From: a virus
IMG/VR virus record: IMGVR_UViG_3300042934_000841
Span: 1-62,493 of that record
DNA: 62,493 nucleotides
Reading direction: 5' to 3' (one strand)
Each line of letters begins with the position of its first letter. The first letter of the stretch is position 1. Positions 42,921 through 51,726 of the stretch are shown here, piece by piece. The notes beneath the pieces are model-generated. The model had not been told where the DNA came from and did not search any database. It saw nothing but the letters and a program-made list of their open reading frames with translations. The translations under genes were made by a program, and so were the position numbers.

Positions 42921-44435
42921 TTAGTAAGACCGGCGTTTGCCGCTAGTGATAGGATTGGCCCGCAGGTCGGTGATAATACGGCTCTTGCCATCGTCACGAT
43001 CATTGTCGTAATTCAGGCCACTGCCGATGTTCTCAGCGATCTGGGAAATGGTACTGGCCATGTTGTCCATGTGCTCAGCCGACTCGGTCACGATCGGCGA
43101 CACCACGGAGTCACAGAACGTCGGGAAGACGTACTCTTCGTAGTTGTCGTTATCGAGCGAGATCTTGACATAGGTCTCCCCGGCAATGGAAGTTTCTACA
43201 GTCATGTCTACTGGGCAGTCCGGCCACGGCAGCATGTCCAACAGGATCTCGGTTTCCAGCCGCTGGCAGAAGATCGGAACGATCTCACGCAGGTCTGGGC
43301 CTTCAGCGATCGGGAACGCGTTGTCCGGCACAACGACCATTTCACCCATGCTGTCGCGATTGCTCGCGGTGAACGAGATCGATGCCAGCTGATGGTTGAT
43401 CAGGTACATCGGAAGCGCGTTCACCAGCATGGTCGTGGCCACGTCCACGTTTTCCATGCCGTCCCATGGACGATAGTCGCCACGCACGGATTTGCGCATG
43501 CCTTTCTCGTTGAAGTAAACCGGGATGCTGTCCCAGTCAAAATCAGGGTCCATCTGCATCAGTTCGCCAAAGGTGACGAACCCGTCCTGCAACAGTTGCG
43601 TGTCACGGGACATCTCTTCGAAGACAGGGTCCACGGTCACGGCGTCTTCACGCACTTGGCCACGGGCATCCTTGAAGATCTTGGTGGTGTCACGCTCGTG
43701 CTGATACTCATCGATCAGGCCGTCACCACGGTCGGCAGCGCCGATGGCGGTCAGGGAACGGGACATGAAGCGGGTTGAGCTGGTGTTCAGGCGGTTGGAG
43801 AACTTCATCGTTCCCATGGTGTAACCGCCGCGCAGGTCCATGCTGCCTTCTTGCCGAGCGCGTTGCTCGAACAGGCGGTTGGTCGTGTTGCGCGTGAACA
43901 GGTCTTCAGGTCGCATGGTCATCGTGCCTTGCGAGCCACGTGCCATGGTGAAGTCCGGGTTGCTTTGCTGGGAGATCACTTGGTTGGACCGCATGATCTG
44001 CGTCAACATGCGATTGCCCCGGCTGGTGTCTGTCTGCATACGCGACAGCTTGGTCACCGAGTTGAAGTACAGGCACATGCGCTCATCGATCAACACGCCC
44101 CGCAGCGAGTTGGTCGCACCCACACCGTCGGTGTAGCCGCTGATCTCGTGAATCACTTGCTGACGCGAGTGGCCACGAACCAGGCACGACATGGTGAACA
44201 TCATGCGTTGTTGCGAGAAGCCACCGGTAATGGCTGCCCGGCTCACTGAGTCCGCGATCGGACGAACGATACGACCCGCGACGCCTGCCAGAGCCGAAGC
44301 CGAGAAATCCCGGCCGTGGTCTGTGAACCGCTCAAGGTCGAGCAGGTTAGCAGGCGATGCGTTCCCGTTGTAGGAACGGATCACTTGATCGTCGTATTCC
44401 TTCATTTCCCGGAAAAGCATGGAGAGTACTTGCAT
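42921..44435 (-). CDS. gp69-like protein, candidate phage-nucleus import factor (Imp1/PicA)
   Basis: A 504-residue protein with no enzymatic motif. It lies second upstream of the beta-C gene, where phiKZ carries gp69, a protein reported to be needed to import selected proteins into the phage nucleus (named Imp1 or PicA). ISGYTDGVGA and VTVDPVFEEM blocks are shared with the 454-aa paralog at 15260. The C-terminus (about 470-504) is charged and ends GKRRSY. Identity with gp69 rests on gene order and size, since I cannot align sequences here. Upstream and downstream genes are nearly contiguous (1 and 24 nt). Confidence 0.5.
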   Translation of the reverse strand: MQVLSMLFREMKEYDDQVIRSYNGNASPANLLDLERFTDHGRDFSASALAGVAGRIVRPIADSVSRAAITGGFSQQRMMFTMSCLVRGHSRQQVIHEISGYTDGVGATNSLRGVLIDERMCLYFNSVTKLSRMQTDTSRGNRMLTQIMRSNQVISQQSNPDFTMARGSQGTMTMRPEDLFTRNTTNRLFEQRARQEGSMDLRGGYTMGTMKFSNRLNTSSTRFMSRSLTAIGAADRGDGLIDEYQHERDTTKIFKDARGQVREDAVTVDPVFEEMSRDTQLLQDGFVTFGELMQMDPDFDWDSIPVYFNEKGMRKSVRGDYRPWDGMENVDVATTMLVNALPMYLINHQLASISFTASNRDSMGEMVVVPDNAFPIAEGPDLREIVPIFCQRLETEILLDMLPWPDCPVDMTVETSIAGETYVKISLDNDNYEEYVFPTFCDSVVSPIVTESAEHMDNMASTISQIAENIGSGLNYDNDRDDGKSRIITDLRANPITSGKRRSY

Positions 44436-44436
44436 G

Positions 44437-45984
44437 TCACTTAGCCTTATTGAGATTGTTCACGTGGATGATCATGGCGGCGAGCTGTTGCTTGATGTCA
44501 CCTGAGATGTACATGAAGCCCATCGCTTGCACCATGGGAAGCTTTTCAATGATGTTCCGGGGCGCCAGCGGCTTCCATTGCATCCCGGACATTTGTTCGA
44601 CCACATCGTCAATCGCTTTGACCGCTTCATTGCGACGCTTTGTGGGATCGAGCTTCTTGGTTTCCTGACGATAGTAGGGATATTGCTCGTTCAGGATAGC
44701 CAGTTGCTCTTTGGTGATCTTGTTGCGGGTCTCAGACGGCAGATAGACTTCCTCGCCGTCGTTGTGCAGCCGCTCAGCACTCACCAGCACCGCCAGCTCT
44801 GGGAAACCCCAGTGATCCAGCGTCGCCTGCACCAGCCCCATCAAGCGAAGGATCGCCTTCTTGGACAACAGATCACGCGCCTGTGGTGGAATAGTCCGCA
44901 CTACCCACACAATCAACGCTTTCTGAAACGGTGCCACGATACGCGCTTCATTACGAGAGCACGCCGAGATGCACTGTTGGACACGGCTCAGTTGCAGCTC
45001 AGGGCAGGTCCGCTCGATCAGCACTTCAAGGTTCTCGGTGTAGACCTCAATGGTCGACCGGTCACCGTCAGTGATCTCTTGCGTTTGGGTCATCATGTCC
45101 CAGACCGAGGAGTTGTCTTCCTCGTTCTCGCTCATGCGCATGCGCTTGGCCACGATGGGTCCGCTTGCCCCGGTGAAACGACTGTCCAACCGGCCATGGG
45201 TGCCCGTGACATAGTTGAACAGAATCCGTGCCAGGCTGTCTTTCTCAGACGTGACCGACAACGGACCTACTGCGATCTTGCGTACCAGCGCCAGCGCCAG
45301 CAAGTGATCCGGAATCTCTTCGCTCGAGAGTCCGCCCATCAAGGTCGACAGCGACGCGTCGCCATCCACCGATGCCGCCACGTATTCTTCCATACGCGTG
45401 TACGGCGGCCAAGTCTTCACCCCGGCTTCTTCCAGCAAGTCGACCGCTTCGGACTCCTTGTAGTAGTTGCCGTTGCGAGGCAGGATCAGGACGATGTACA
45501 TGCCCCAGATCGGGATCATGAACCGCAGGCCCAAGGCCAGCGCGACCAGTTCCTTGTATTCGTTCTTGATGTAGGTACGTTCGCGGTAGTTGCGACCACG
45601 CGGCCCATACTCCTGATACGTGTCACTCAGGTCGTCAGGCAATTGCAGGTCTGCACGGTATACGAACGTTTTCAAGTTCTCGTACGTGGCCAGCTTGTAA
45701 ATCTCAGCGACCAAGTGCGACAGGTTGGACGTTAAGGTTTCCGAGTTGATGTTGCTGTCTTGCAGGTTGTGCACGATCTCGACGTAAATGTCCCAGAGCT
45801 TGTCTTGCCTCTCGTCAGACCAGGTGGCGATGTACGCGTTGAGTTCATCGAACAGCGTGTCACGCGGCAAAATAGCAGCTGACGAATAATTACCTGCCGA
45901 GATAATCAAAGGCGTTTCGCCGTCGTGCTCGATACGGATGATGGAAATGCCGCGGTTGATGACCGCTTCGACTTCAATCCTCAT
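44437..45984 (-). CDS. Candidate fifth subunit of non-virion RNAP (phiKZ gp68-like)
   Basis: A 515-residue helical protein starting at ATG 45984; a longer in-frame extension to 46320 overlaps the SSB-like gene and is discarded. phiKZ gp68 is about 520 residues, is the fifth subunit of the non-virion polymerase and acts in promoter recognition. Size and position, third before beta-C in the same operon, agree. No motif in the sequence itself proves it. A TACATTAT promoter core lies 42 nt upstream, so this gene opens the gp68-gp69-gp70 operon. Confidence 0.5.
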   Translation of the reverse strand: MRIEVEAVINRGISIIRIEHDGETPLIISAGNYSSAAILPRDTLFDELNAYIATWSDERQDKLWDIYVEIVHNLQDSNINSETLTSNLSHLVAEIYKLATYENLKTFVYRADLQLPDDLSDTYQEYGPRGRNYRERTYIKNEYKELVALALGLRFMIPIWGMYIVLILPRNGNYYKESEAVDLLEEAGVKTWPPYTRMEEYVAASVDGDASLSTLMGGLSSEEIPDHLLALALVRKIAVGPLSVTSEKDSLARILFNYVTGTHGRLDSRFTGASGPIVAKRMRMSENEEDNSSVWDMMTQTQEITDGDRSTIEVYTENLEVLIERTCPELQLSRVQQCISACSRNEARIVAPFQKALIVWVVRTIPPQARDLLSKKAILRLMGLVQATLDHWGFPELAVLVSAERLHNDGEEVYLPSETRNKITKEQLAILNEQYPYYRQETKKLDPTKRRNEAVKAIDDVVEQMSGMQWKPLAPRNIIEKLPMVQAMGFMYISGDIKQQLAAMIIHVNNLNKAK

Positions 45985-46025
45985 GGGTTGGCTTACTCCG
46001 CAATGGATGGTATTGACTCGGATGA

Positions 46026-46033
46026 ATAATGTA
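46026..46033 (-). promoter_or_regulatory. Putative early promoter core TACATTAT
   Basis: CCTACATTATTC on the minus strand, 42 nt upstream of the start at 45984 and preceded by an A-rich stretch (CTGAAAAAAGAAAC). Confidence 0.6.
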
Positions 46034-46082
46034 GGTCTGTTTCTTTTTTCAGTTTGATCGGATGTGATCGAGAGGGTAGAGA

Positions 46083-46109
46083 CGACAGTGAGCCATCGGC
46101 TCACTGTCG
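46083..46109 (-). terminator. Terminator hairpin, 12-bp stem
   Basis: CGACAGTGAGCC and GGCTCACTGTCG pair around ATC, 20 nt past the stop of the SSB-like gene at 46130, with TCTCTACCC after it on the minus strand. It separates that unit from the gp68-70 operon. Confidence 0.75.
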
Positions 46110-46129
46110 CTCTGAGAGGGTATTGGGCG

Positions 46130-46915
46130 TTACATTGGGACGTCGTCATCGAAGTTGAACGAGTCACCGCCAGACACCGAAGGAGCAGGTGCGCTGTTGT
46201 TGTTTCCTTGGTATCCGCCACCGCCACCGTTGTTACGGTTGCCGTAGTTGTTGTTGCCCCCACCGCCGTTGCCCTGGTAGCCACCGCCGTAACCACCACC
46301 GCCCTGACGCTGGCCGCCATTCTGGTTGTTGTTCTCGAAGCGGGTCATCCACGCCGGTTTGACGTAGTTGGCCGCACGCACGATGTTCATCAGGTGACGC
46401 AGTTCATCCACCCAGCCCAGCGCGTACAGTTTGGAAGCACGAGCCAGCGACATGCCTTCACCGTTCCCGTCACGGAAGTTGTGGTAGGTGTCGTCCAGGA
46501 AGTAGAACGGAATCAGAGGACGGCTCTTGCCAGCGCTGATGGTGATCGAGATCACACCCTTGTCATCCTTTTCGATCAGGATGCAGGACATGATGGAAGG
46601 GTTCGGATCACGCTTCTTATCAACGAAGCGGTGGCCCTTGTTGTCCATGAAGATCTTGTCAGGAGCCGGGTTTTCAGCGATCTCCTCGACAGCACGAAGC
46701 ACGGCGCTGAACGCACGACCCGACATGGCCGCTTCGATCTTGCCGTTGTTGCGGTCGTTCGGGACTTTGGTCTTGACCACGAGACGCGGGTTGTTCTCGT
46801 AGACAGCCGGACGCAGGGTGGGTTCCCCCTCCATGCCATCTTGCTTTTTGGCTTTCAGCCCGAGACTGGGATCGTCGAAGATCGTCTCGGCGCGTGGGGG
46901 CTTCTGGTCACTCAT
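46130..46915 (-). CDS. SSB-like protein: folded N-domain, Gly/Asn linker, acidic tip
   Basis: A 261-residue protein starting at ATG 46915 with GGAGAA upstream. Residues ~1-195 form a folded region with an SSB/OB-like mix of strands (PRLVVKTKVPND, GVISITISAGKSRPLIPF). A ~55-residue Gly/Asn/Gln linker (GGGGYGGGYQGNGG) follows and ends in FNFDDDVPM, closely like the DFDDDIPF tip that lets bacterial SSB recruit partners. It is probably the phage single-strand binding protein for replication. By order it may match phiKZ gp67. I do not claim OB-fold homology without a structure comparison. Confidence 0.6.
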   Translation of the reverse strand: MSDQKPPRAETIFDDPSLGLKAKKQDGMEGEPTLRPAVYENNPRLVVKTKVPNDRNNGKIEAAMSGRAFSAVLRAVEEIAENPAPDKIFMDNKGHRFVDKKRDPNPSIMSCILIEKDDKGVISITISAGKSRPLIPFYFLDDTYHNFRDGNGEGMSLARASKLYALGWVDELRHLMNIVRAANYVKPAWMTRFENNNQNGGQRQGGGGYGGGYQGNGGGGNNNYGNRNNGGGGGYQGNNNSAPAPSVSGGDSFNFDDDVPM

Positions 46916-46981
46916 TTTCTTTAATTCTCCGAGCGAGGGCAATAGTCAAAAGATAGGGACTATCTGTATTTTATTACGAGG

Positions 46982-47854
46982 CTACTTGTTGCCGCCGTAA
47001 AGGTTACGAATGAGAGCCTCGAGAACGGGGTCTCTCTCCTTAGTGATCGAGTCTACGATGTACGACTTGGTCGTGAGGGGTGTCCAGCTGTTCTTGGTAG
47101 CGATCTCGACCATGTGCTTCCTGATCTTGATGGGGAACGGGCTGAAGAGGTTGGAACCGTCGCCGAACATTTGCACGGTCATGCGGTCAAAGGGGATGTT
47201 TGTGAGTTCCTTGCCGTTATTTAGCTTGGTATACCACATAGCAGGTGGCTTCACAGCGCCTGTGTGCGACTCTACGAGGCTTAGCGACCGGAACTTGTAC
47301 CTTTGTAGCAGGTCGATCGCATAGTTCGTCAGAATGAGCCCTGCGCGGTCGTCCTTGTCAAACTCGATGTCGAACTTCTTGGAGTAGATCCAACCCATCT
47401 TCTCTTCGAAGTCCACCAACGCCTGTTGCTCCCGAAGGAAGGCAATGCCGCCCTTGGTCTCAGGTTTGGTCTCTTTCAGCATGGCGTGCGGGAACAAGCG
47501 CTTTAAGGACTTGTACTCGCAGTAGTAGGGCACGATTTCCACCTTGCCCCCTGTCACCTGCTTGACCGACGCTTCAATGATCTGCAACTCGTTGACCAGC
47601 GTGGCCACGATGTCCTCGGAGGTGAGGATCATGGCGGTGTCAGAATCGACAGCCCCCACGATGTTGCGGATCAGCGTGCGGATGTTAATGTACAGCACTT
47701 CCACCTTGTGAATGATGGGCGACAGGTTCGGATGGTCCTCAAGGATGCCGTAGGCACCCTCAAAGGCCAAGCTGGTGCCGATGGAGACCGGGAGTTGCCC
47801 CAGTTCACGACCTGTCAGCGCTGCTTGTACCCGTTCGTTGTAAGCAGTACTCAT
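46982..47854 (-). CDS. Hypothetical protein, 290 aa (gp66 region)
   Basis: An alpha/beta protein with an Ile/Val-rich helical section (YINIRTLIRNIVGAVDSD) and a Lys-rich C-terminal half (KKFDIEFDKDDRAGL). No motif recognised. Its ATG overlaps the stop of the SbcD-like gene (ATGA), so the two are co-translated and may act together in DNA end processing, as SbcC-like partners would. However there is no Walker motif here, so it is not an SbcC ATPase. Confidence 0.7.
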   Translation of the reverse strand: MSTAYNERVQAALTGRELGQLPVSIGTSLAFEGAYGILEDHPNLSPIIHKVEVLYINIRTLIRNIVGAVDSDTAMILTSEDIVATLVNELQIIEASVKQVTGGKVEIVPYYCEYKSLKRLFPHAMLKETKPETKGGIAFLREQQALVDFEEKMGWIYSKKFDIEFDKDDRAGLILTNYAIDLLQRYKFRSLSLVESHTGAVKPPAMWYTKLNNGKELTNIPFDRMTVQMFGDGSNLFSPFPIKIRKHMVEIATKNSWTPLTTKSYIVDSITKERDPVLEALIRNLYGGNK

Positions 47855-49047
47855 GCTGCCCCCGGATAACGGTATTTTTCCAGCATCTGCATCATGTGCT
47901 GCATCTGGTGCGCGTCAGCGTTGGGCAGGACACGAGGTGCCCGGTCCTTGACCAAATGATCGATGTTGGTTGGGGTGATGCTGATGGGCCTCTCGATGGA
48001 TTCGCCGGTCTGTCGAAGCGTCTGGGCCTCGGGTACCTTGAGTTCATCAGCTTGGGTTGTGATCTTGAACTGTGGGAATGCCCGGCGAATCTCGCGCACA
48101 TCCCGGAACAGCTCACTCTCACGCTGGATAAGGAACCGCAAGGCGGTGCCGTGGCGCAGGTCTTCAATGGAGCGCATGTACTTGAACAGCTCTTCCACCG
48201 TCATTTCCCGGCAGTCAACCGTCATGTACAGCTTGGCGTCCTTATTCTCCACAAAGTGCGAGTGATTGCCTTTGGGGGAGATGGTCAGGCGGTAATGCCC
48301 TTTCGCCGACTCCTCGCCATGACTCAGCCGGTCGAACGACCCTTGAGCATGGATGATGCCTTTCTTGGAGCGGATGTGCACGTGACCAATGACAATGAAG
48401 TGATTCACGATCGACTGGTAGCGCTCAGCGCTGTGGTTCTTGATGGACTCAATCGGCAACTGGTAATCGAACGCCCCGTGCATACAGGCCACGTCGACCT
48501 TCTCCAGCCCGTGTTCCTTGAGCAAGTCACACACTTGCAGCCACGTCACGTTCGCGTCGTGGTTCCACTCATCCGGCACGTACAGCACGGTCAAGCCACC
48601 CAGTTCCTCGATGGTCTCGATCGACAGGGTCTCAACGTACTTAAGGTTGGCCGGTTGTTTCAAGCCTGCGTTGATGTTGGCAAACTGGCGAGACTGTTTC
48701 CAGTCATGGCTCGGTGTGCCTTCGAGCACGCGCAGGATGATGTTGTACTTGACGCACAGGTGCAGCAGCCACGCAATCCATTCCTGAATGGCGTCTACTT
48801 CCTCCTGTGGCAGCGTCAGAAGCCGATCGAAGACGTCCCCGGCCAAAAGGATCAAGTCCAGTTTGGCTGTCTCCTCGTTGTCCGGGAAGGCCTTGTACAG
48901 ATTGTCGACAATGGCAAGTGTTTCGGTACGCGGGTGACCCAGGTGAATGTCTGAGACCGAGGCAATGTTGATATCGCCGGACTTGGTGATCCCAGAGCCC
49001 TTGCGTACTGCTTCACATAGCTTCGAAGTCGTCGTCTGCAATGTCAT
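47851..49047 (-). CDS. SbcD/Mre11-like metallophosphoesterase nuclease
   Basis: A 398-residue protein with calcineurin-like phosphoesterase motifs: SDIHLGH (32-38), AGDVFD (69-74), TPSHD (111-115) in place of the usual GNHD, MHGAFD (189-194) and GHVH (221-224). This fits the SbcD/Mre11 nuclease or phage gp46/47-type end-processing enzyme. The substituted Asn to Ser/His in the third motif may alter metal binding. The start ATG at 49047 has a poor ribosome-binding site and overlaps the upstream gene by 35 nt. It is followed by the 290-aa gene with an ATGA overlap. Confidence 0.75.
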   Translation of the reverse strand: MTLQTTTSKLCEAVRKGSGITKSGDINIASVSDIHLGHPRTETLAIVDNLYKAFPDNEETAKLDLILLAGDVFDRLLTLPQEEVDAIQEWIAWLLHLCVKYNIILRVLEGTPSHDWKQSRQFANINAGLKQPANLKYVETLSIETIEELGGLTVLYVPDEWNHDANVTWLQVCDLLKEHGLEKVDVACMHGAFDYQLPIESIKNHSAERYQSIVNHFIVIGHVHIRSKKGIIHAQGSFDRLSHGEESAKGHYRLTISPKGNHSHFVENKDAKLYMTVDCREMTVEELFKYMRSIEDLRHGTALRFLIQRESELFRDVREIRRAFPQFKITTQADELKVPEAQTLRQTGESIERPISITPTNIDHLVKDRAPRVLPNADAHQMQHMMQMLEKYRYPGAA

Positions 49048-49603
49048 GGTTGATGTTACCGCTTGGAGCCGCCTCTGCCTTCTTGGCCTCGTTCGGGATC
49101 TGAGCATCCAGCACGGCACCTTTCTCACCGAACAAACGCTCGAGTGGGATGTTGTACCGGCGATAGATGTTGATCCACATGCGGGCGTAGAGATACATGA
49201 GGGACTGTTCTGGTGAATAGCTGCGGGAGACGAGGCTGGCAAAGTACCATTCGTTCACCACATGTGAGGGCTCGTTGCCGATGCGCATGTCGTAAATCGC
49301 GCCGATCTCACCCAGATCATTGTCCGGGTTTGTATCTTTTTCCGGCACCGCCGTGGGAGAACGGGACAGGATAGGCGGAACTGTGAACAGAACCACGCCA
49401 TTGCGGTCCACAACGTCGATCAGGCGCTGTGCGTGACCGGCTGCTTCCACCCAGATGGTCATGTCCTTCGGACGCTTGCTTGGCTCTTCTGGAGGGATCA
49501 GGTGCGGCAGCAGACGTTTGACAAAGTCATTCTCCTGCATGATTGCGTGTTCTTCTTTACCCAGATCGTCCAACGCGGCGAAGTCTTCTTCGTGCAGTTG
49601 CAT
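49013..49603 (-). CDS. Hypothetical protein, 196 aa, acidic tail
   Basis: The start is ATG 49603 with AGAGG. It has a helical N-terminus and a mixed body (EWYFASLVSRSYSPEQSLMYLYARMW). The C-terminus is acidic (NHDIADDDFEAM) and could bind a partner. It overlaps the SbcD-like gene by 35 nt, so coupling is likely. No family recognised. Confidence 0.7.
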   Translation of the reverse strand: MQLHEEDFAALDDLGKEEHAIMQENDFVKRLLPHLIPPEEPSKRPKDMTIWVEAAGHAQRLIDVVDRNGVVLFTVPPILSRSPTAVPEKDTNPDNDLGEIGAIYDMRIGNEPSHVVNEWYFASLVSRSYSPEQSLMYLYARMWINIYRRYNIPLERLFGEKGAVLDAQIPNEAKKAEAAPSGNINHDIADDDFEAM

Positions 49604-49630
49604 ACACACCTCTGCTAAGGGAATAAAGAG

Positions 49631-49654
49631 GCACTGGGCCACCCGGCCCAGTGC
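49631..49654 (-). terminator. Terminator hairpin followed by CTTTATTC
   Basis: GCACTGGGCC-ACCC-GGCCCAGTGC, 10-bp perfect stem. Leftward sequence after it reads CTCTTTATTCCC. It follows the stop at 49666. Confidence 0.8.
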
Positions 49655-49665
49655 TCTATGCCGGT

Positions 49666-50871
49666 TTAGGCCACAGCCGCTTCAGCGGTCTGCTCGACCG
49701 GTGCAACAGCCACTACGCTTTCACGCATCATGGCACCACCACGGGTCATGGTCACGATGTCGCCACGTTGCAGGTCCTGCGCCAGTTTGGTCACAGTGCC
49801 GGTTTCGGTGGTGACTTCGAACGAGGTGTCGTAGTCGGTGTTCTGACTGATGGTCGGTGCGTCAGCGTCGACTTCACCGCTCAGTGGCAGCGGTTTGAAA
49901 GTGATCGCCACCTGGGCTTTCTGAAGCGCGATGCCGCCATCGATCGGGCCTTCGCCCGGCTCGAGGGTGTCAGCACCAGCAGTGCCTTCGCCCGGTTCTA
50001 CCGAAGCAGGGTCAGCTTCTGGCTCAGCCGCAGGCAGGTCGGTGGCAGGTGCGCCAGTCGGTTCGTTTTCGGCAGCGACTTTCCAGTCGGAGGCGTTTTC
50101 AATCGACCTGACGGTGCCTTTGTAGGTCACTTCGCCTTGAGCCGGGACGTAGGTGAACTTGTCGCCCACTTCCAGCTGCGCTGCGATGATTTCCGCGGTG
50201 AGGTCACCACGGTAGACTTCGATGATTGCGTCGCCTTGAACCATCAGGCCGTTTTCCAGCACGCCTTCTTCTTCAACGTGGACGAGGAAGGTCAGGTCTG
50301 CCGGGTTAACGGTATCCTGTTCTTCGTCGATCGCAGGACCGGCTTGAGCGGCCAGTTCACGGGCCAGCTTTTCACGCGACTGTTGCAGGGTCACGGTGTC
50401 GGTGATGTAGTACACACGACCGGCGATGGCGCCGAAGGCGGCCAGCAGTTCGGTGAACGAGCCCAGGATGCCGCGCTCTTCGAACTCGGCGTTGGCCGAT
50501 TCCCACGAAGCACCAGCGTTCTTGGCGCCTTTGAGTTGCTGAGCGATTTCGATCGAGCCGTCTTCGTTCAGGATCGCGCGCAGGGCACCGGGGATGTAGC
50601 CTTCGACCACAGTCAGCTCAGGCGCACGGTCTTGCGAAGCGCGGGCCTTGAAGGCCAGGGCATTGGCAGCGGCGATCAGCACGGTGTGGGCGATCGAATC
50701 GACCATGACCGGGTTGGTGAAGAGGCTTTGAATCTGGGTCGCCACGACGTTGACGACGCCTTGTTGCAGGTTCTCGAGCTGGGCTTTCAGCTGAGGGATC
50801 TGCTTGTTCTCTTCTTCCAGAGCGTGGATACGTTGCAGGATCTCTGCGGTCTGGCTGAGTTTCTCGGACAT
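49666..50871 (-). CDS. Hypothetical protein, 401 aa, coiled coil and acidic linker
   Basis: An N-terminal coiled coil (residues about 5-40, ILQRIHALEEENKQIPQLKA) is followed by a hydrophobic Ala-rich helix. A long acidic Pro/Glu/Gly-rich linker lies near residues 270-320 (EPEADPASVEPGEG), with a beta-rich C-terminal part. Strong codon bias toward common codons suggests high expression. By position it falls in the region of phiKZ gp59-gp64, some of which are implicated in nucleus function, but no assignment is made. Confidence 0.7.
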   Translation of the reverse strand: MSEKLSQTAEILQRIHALEEENKQIPQLKAQLENLQQGVVNVVATQIQSLFTNPVMVDSIAHTVLIAAANALAFKARASQDRAPELTVVEGYIPGALRAILNEDGSIEIAQQLKGAKNAGASWESANAEFEERGILGSFTELLAAFGAIAGRVYYITDTVTLQQSREKLARELAAQAGPAIDEEQDTVNPADLTFLVHVEEEGVLENGLMVQGDAIIEVYRGDLTAEIIAAQLEVGDKFTYVPAQGEVTYKGTVRSIENASDWKVAAENEPTGAPATDLPAAEPEADPASVEPGEGTAGADTLEPGEGPIDGGIALQKAQVAITFKPLPLSGEVDADAPTISQNTDYDTSFEVTTETGTVTKLAQDLQRGDIVTMTRGGAMMRESVVAVAPVEQTAEAAVA

Positions 50872-50891
50872 CGGGTGTTTCTCCGTTGGGT

Positions 50892-51317
50892 TTAATTGAA
50901 CAGGTCGGCGTTGATGATCTCTTTGCCATCGTTCTGCAAATCGATAATCGCCTTGATTCTTGAATTGGTAGCGGACACGCTGTGAGCAATGTTCACTTCG
51001 TTATTTCCGTCTCGTAAGATAGCGTAGATCTGTAAATCAATACCCGATCCAGGCGTATCCACGGCTTTTACGTTCAACGTGGCTTCATCAAACTGCCGGT
51101 CGAAGTAGTCTTGCAGCAGCTGGGAGGTTTCCTCTTGCAGCTTGCGGGTGTTGTCACCGAAGCGACGCACCAGATCAGACAGGCTCACCAATTGGCCCCG
51201 GAAGGAGTCCGTCTGGCTGCGCTGTGTGATATAGAAGTTGGACATGGCTTGGTCGACCTTGATGATCAGATCCGTCACAAAGCCATTGGGGTCGAGTACA
51301 GGGATTACTTTAGCCAT
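50892..51317 (-). CDS. Hypothetical protein, 141 aa
   Basis: The start is ATG 51317. It has a coiled-coil-like centre (LSDLVRRFGDNTRKLQEETSQ) and a beta-rich C-terminus (SGIDLQIYAILRDGNNEVNI). It follows the 96-aa gene by 73 nt and precedes the 401-aa gene by 20 nt. No family recognised. Confidence 0.7.
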   Translation of the reverse strand: MAKVIPVLDPNGFVTDLIIKVDQAMSNFYITQRSQTDSFRGQLVSLSDLVRRFGDNTRKLQEETSQLLQDYFDRQFDEATLNVKAVDTPGSGIDLQIYAILRDGNNEVNIAHSVSATNSRIKAIIDLQNDGKEIINADLFN

Positions 51318-51390
51318 GGGACACTCCAAAGAAAAAGGTGCCCGAGGTGAATACGGCACACATACCATCTAAGGCATGTGCACCGTTTCA

Positions 51391-51681
51391 TTAGCAGCGT
51401 GGCGCTGACGCAATGATCTGGTGCCCGGTGACGTGCGGGTTTTGCTCCGCTATCTCCAGGATCAGGTCACCTTCATCAGCACGGCGCGGTGTGTTTTCCT
51501 TGCTCAGCAGACTGTAGTCCACCGAACCGTTGTGCTCCTGCATGTACGTGATTTGTTGAAACGTGTTGGTCAATGCCCAGTCCAGCAATGCCTTGGGACT
51601 GTTCTTCAGCTCTTCGGGCAGGGTGTCGAAGCGGGCATTGATCAGATCTTCGATGACACGCATCTCTGACGGTCGAATCAT
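51391..51681 (-). CDS. Hypothetical protein, 96 aa
   Basis: A helical 96-residue protein (MIRPSEMRVIEDLINARFD, PKALLDWALTNTFQQ) with no motif. It lies just after the UUCG hairpin at 51701 and could be a small regulator or subunit. Confidence 0.65.
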   Translation of the reverse strand: MIRPSEMRVIEDLINARFDTLPEELKNSPKALLDWALTNTFQQITYMQEHNGSVDYSLLSKENTPRRADEGDLILEIAEQNPHVTGHQIIASAPRC

Positions 51682-51700
51682 GGTGCAGCTCCAGGGGTTG

Positions 51701-51718
51701 AGGAGGCCGAAGCCTCCT
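51701..51718 (-). terminator. UUCG-loop hairpin, 7-bp stem
   Basis: AGGAGGC-TTCG-GCCTCCT read leftward, directly past the stop at 51727. It probably reduces transcription into the 96-aa gene. Confidence 0.6.
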
Positions 51719-51726
51719 ACTTAGGG

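Noticed and set aside
44437-46320. N-terminal extension of the gp68-like gene to 46320
   Set aside because: The extra ~110 residues are Ala/Thr/Val shadow sequence of the Gly-rich linker of the gene at 46130, and a promoter and hairpin lie between.
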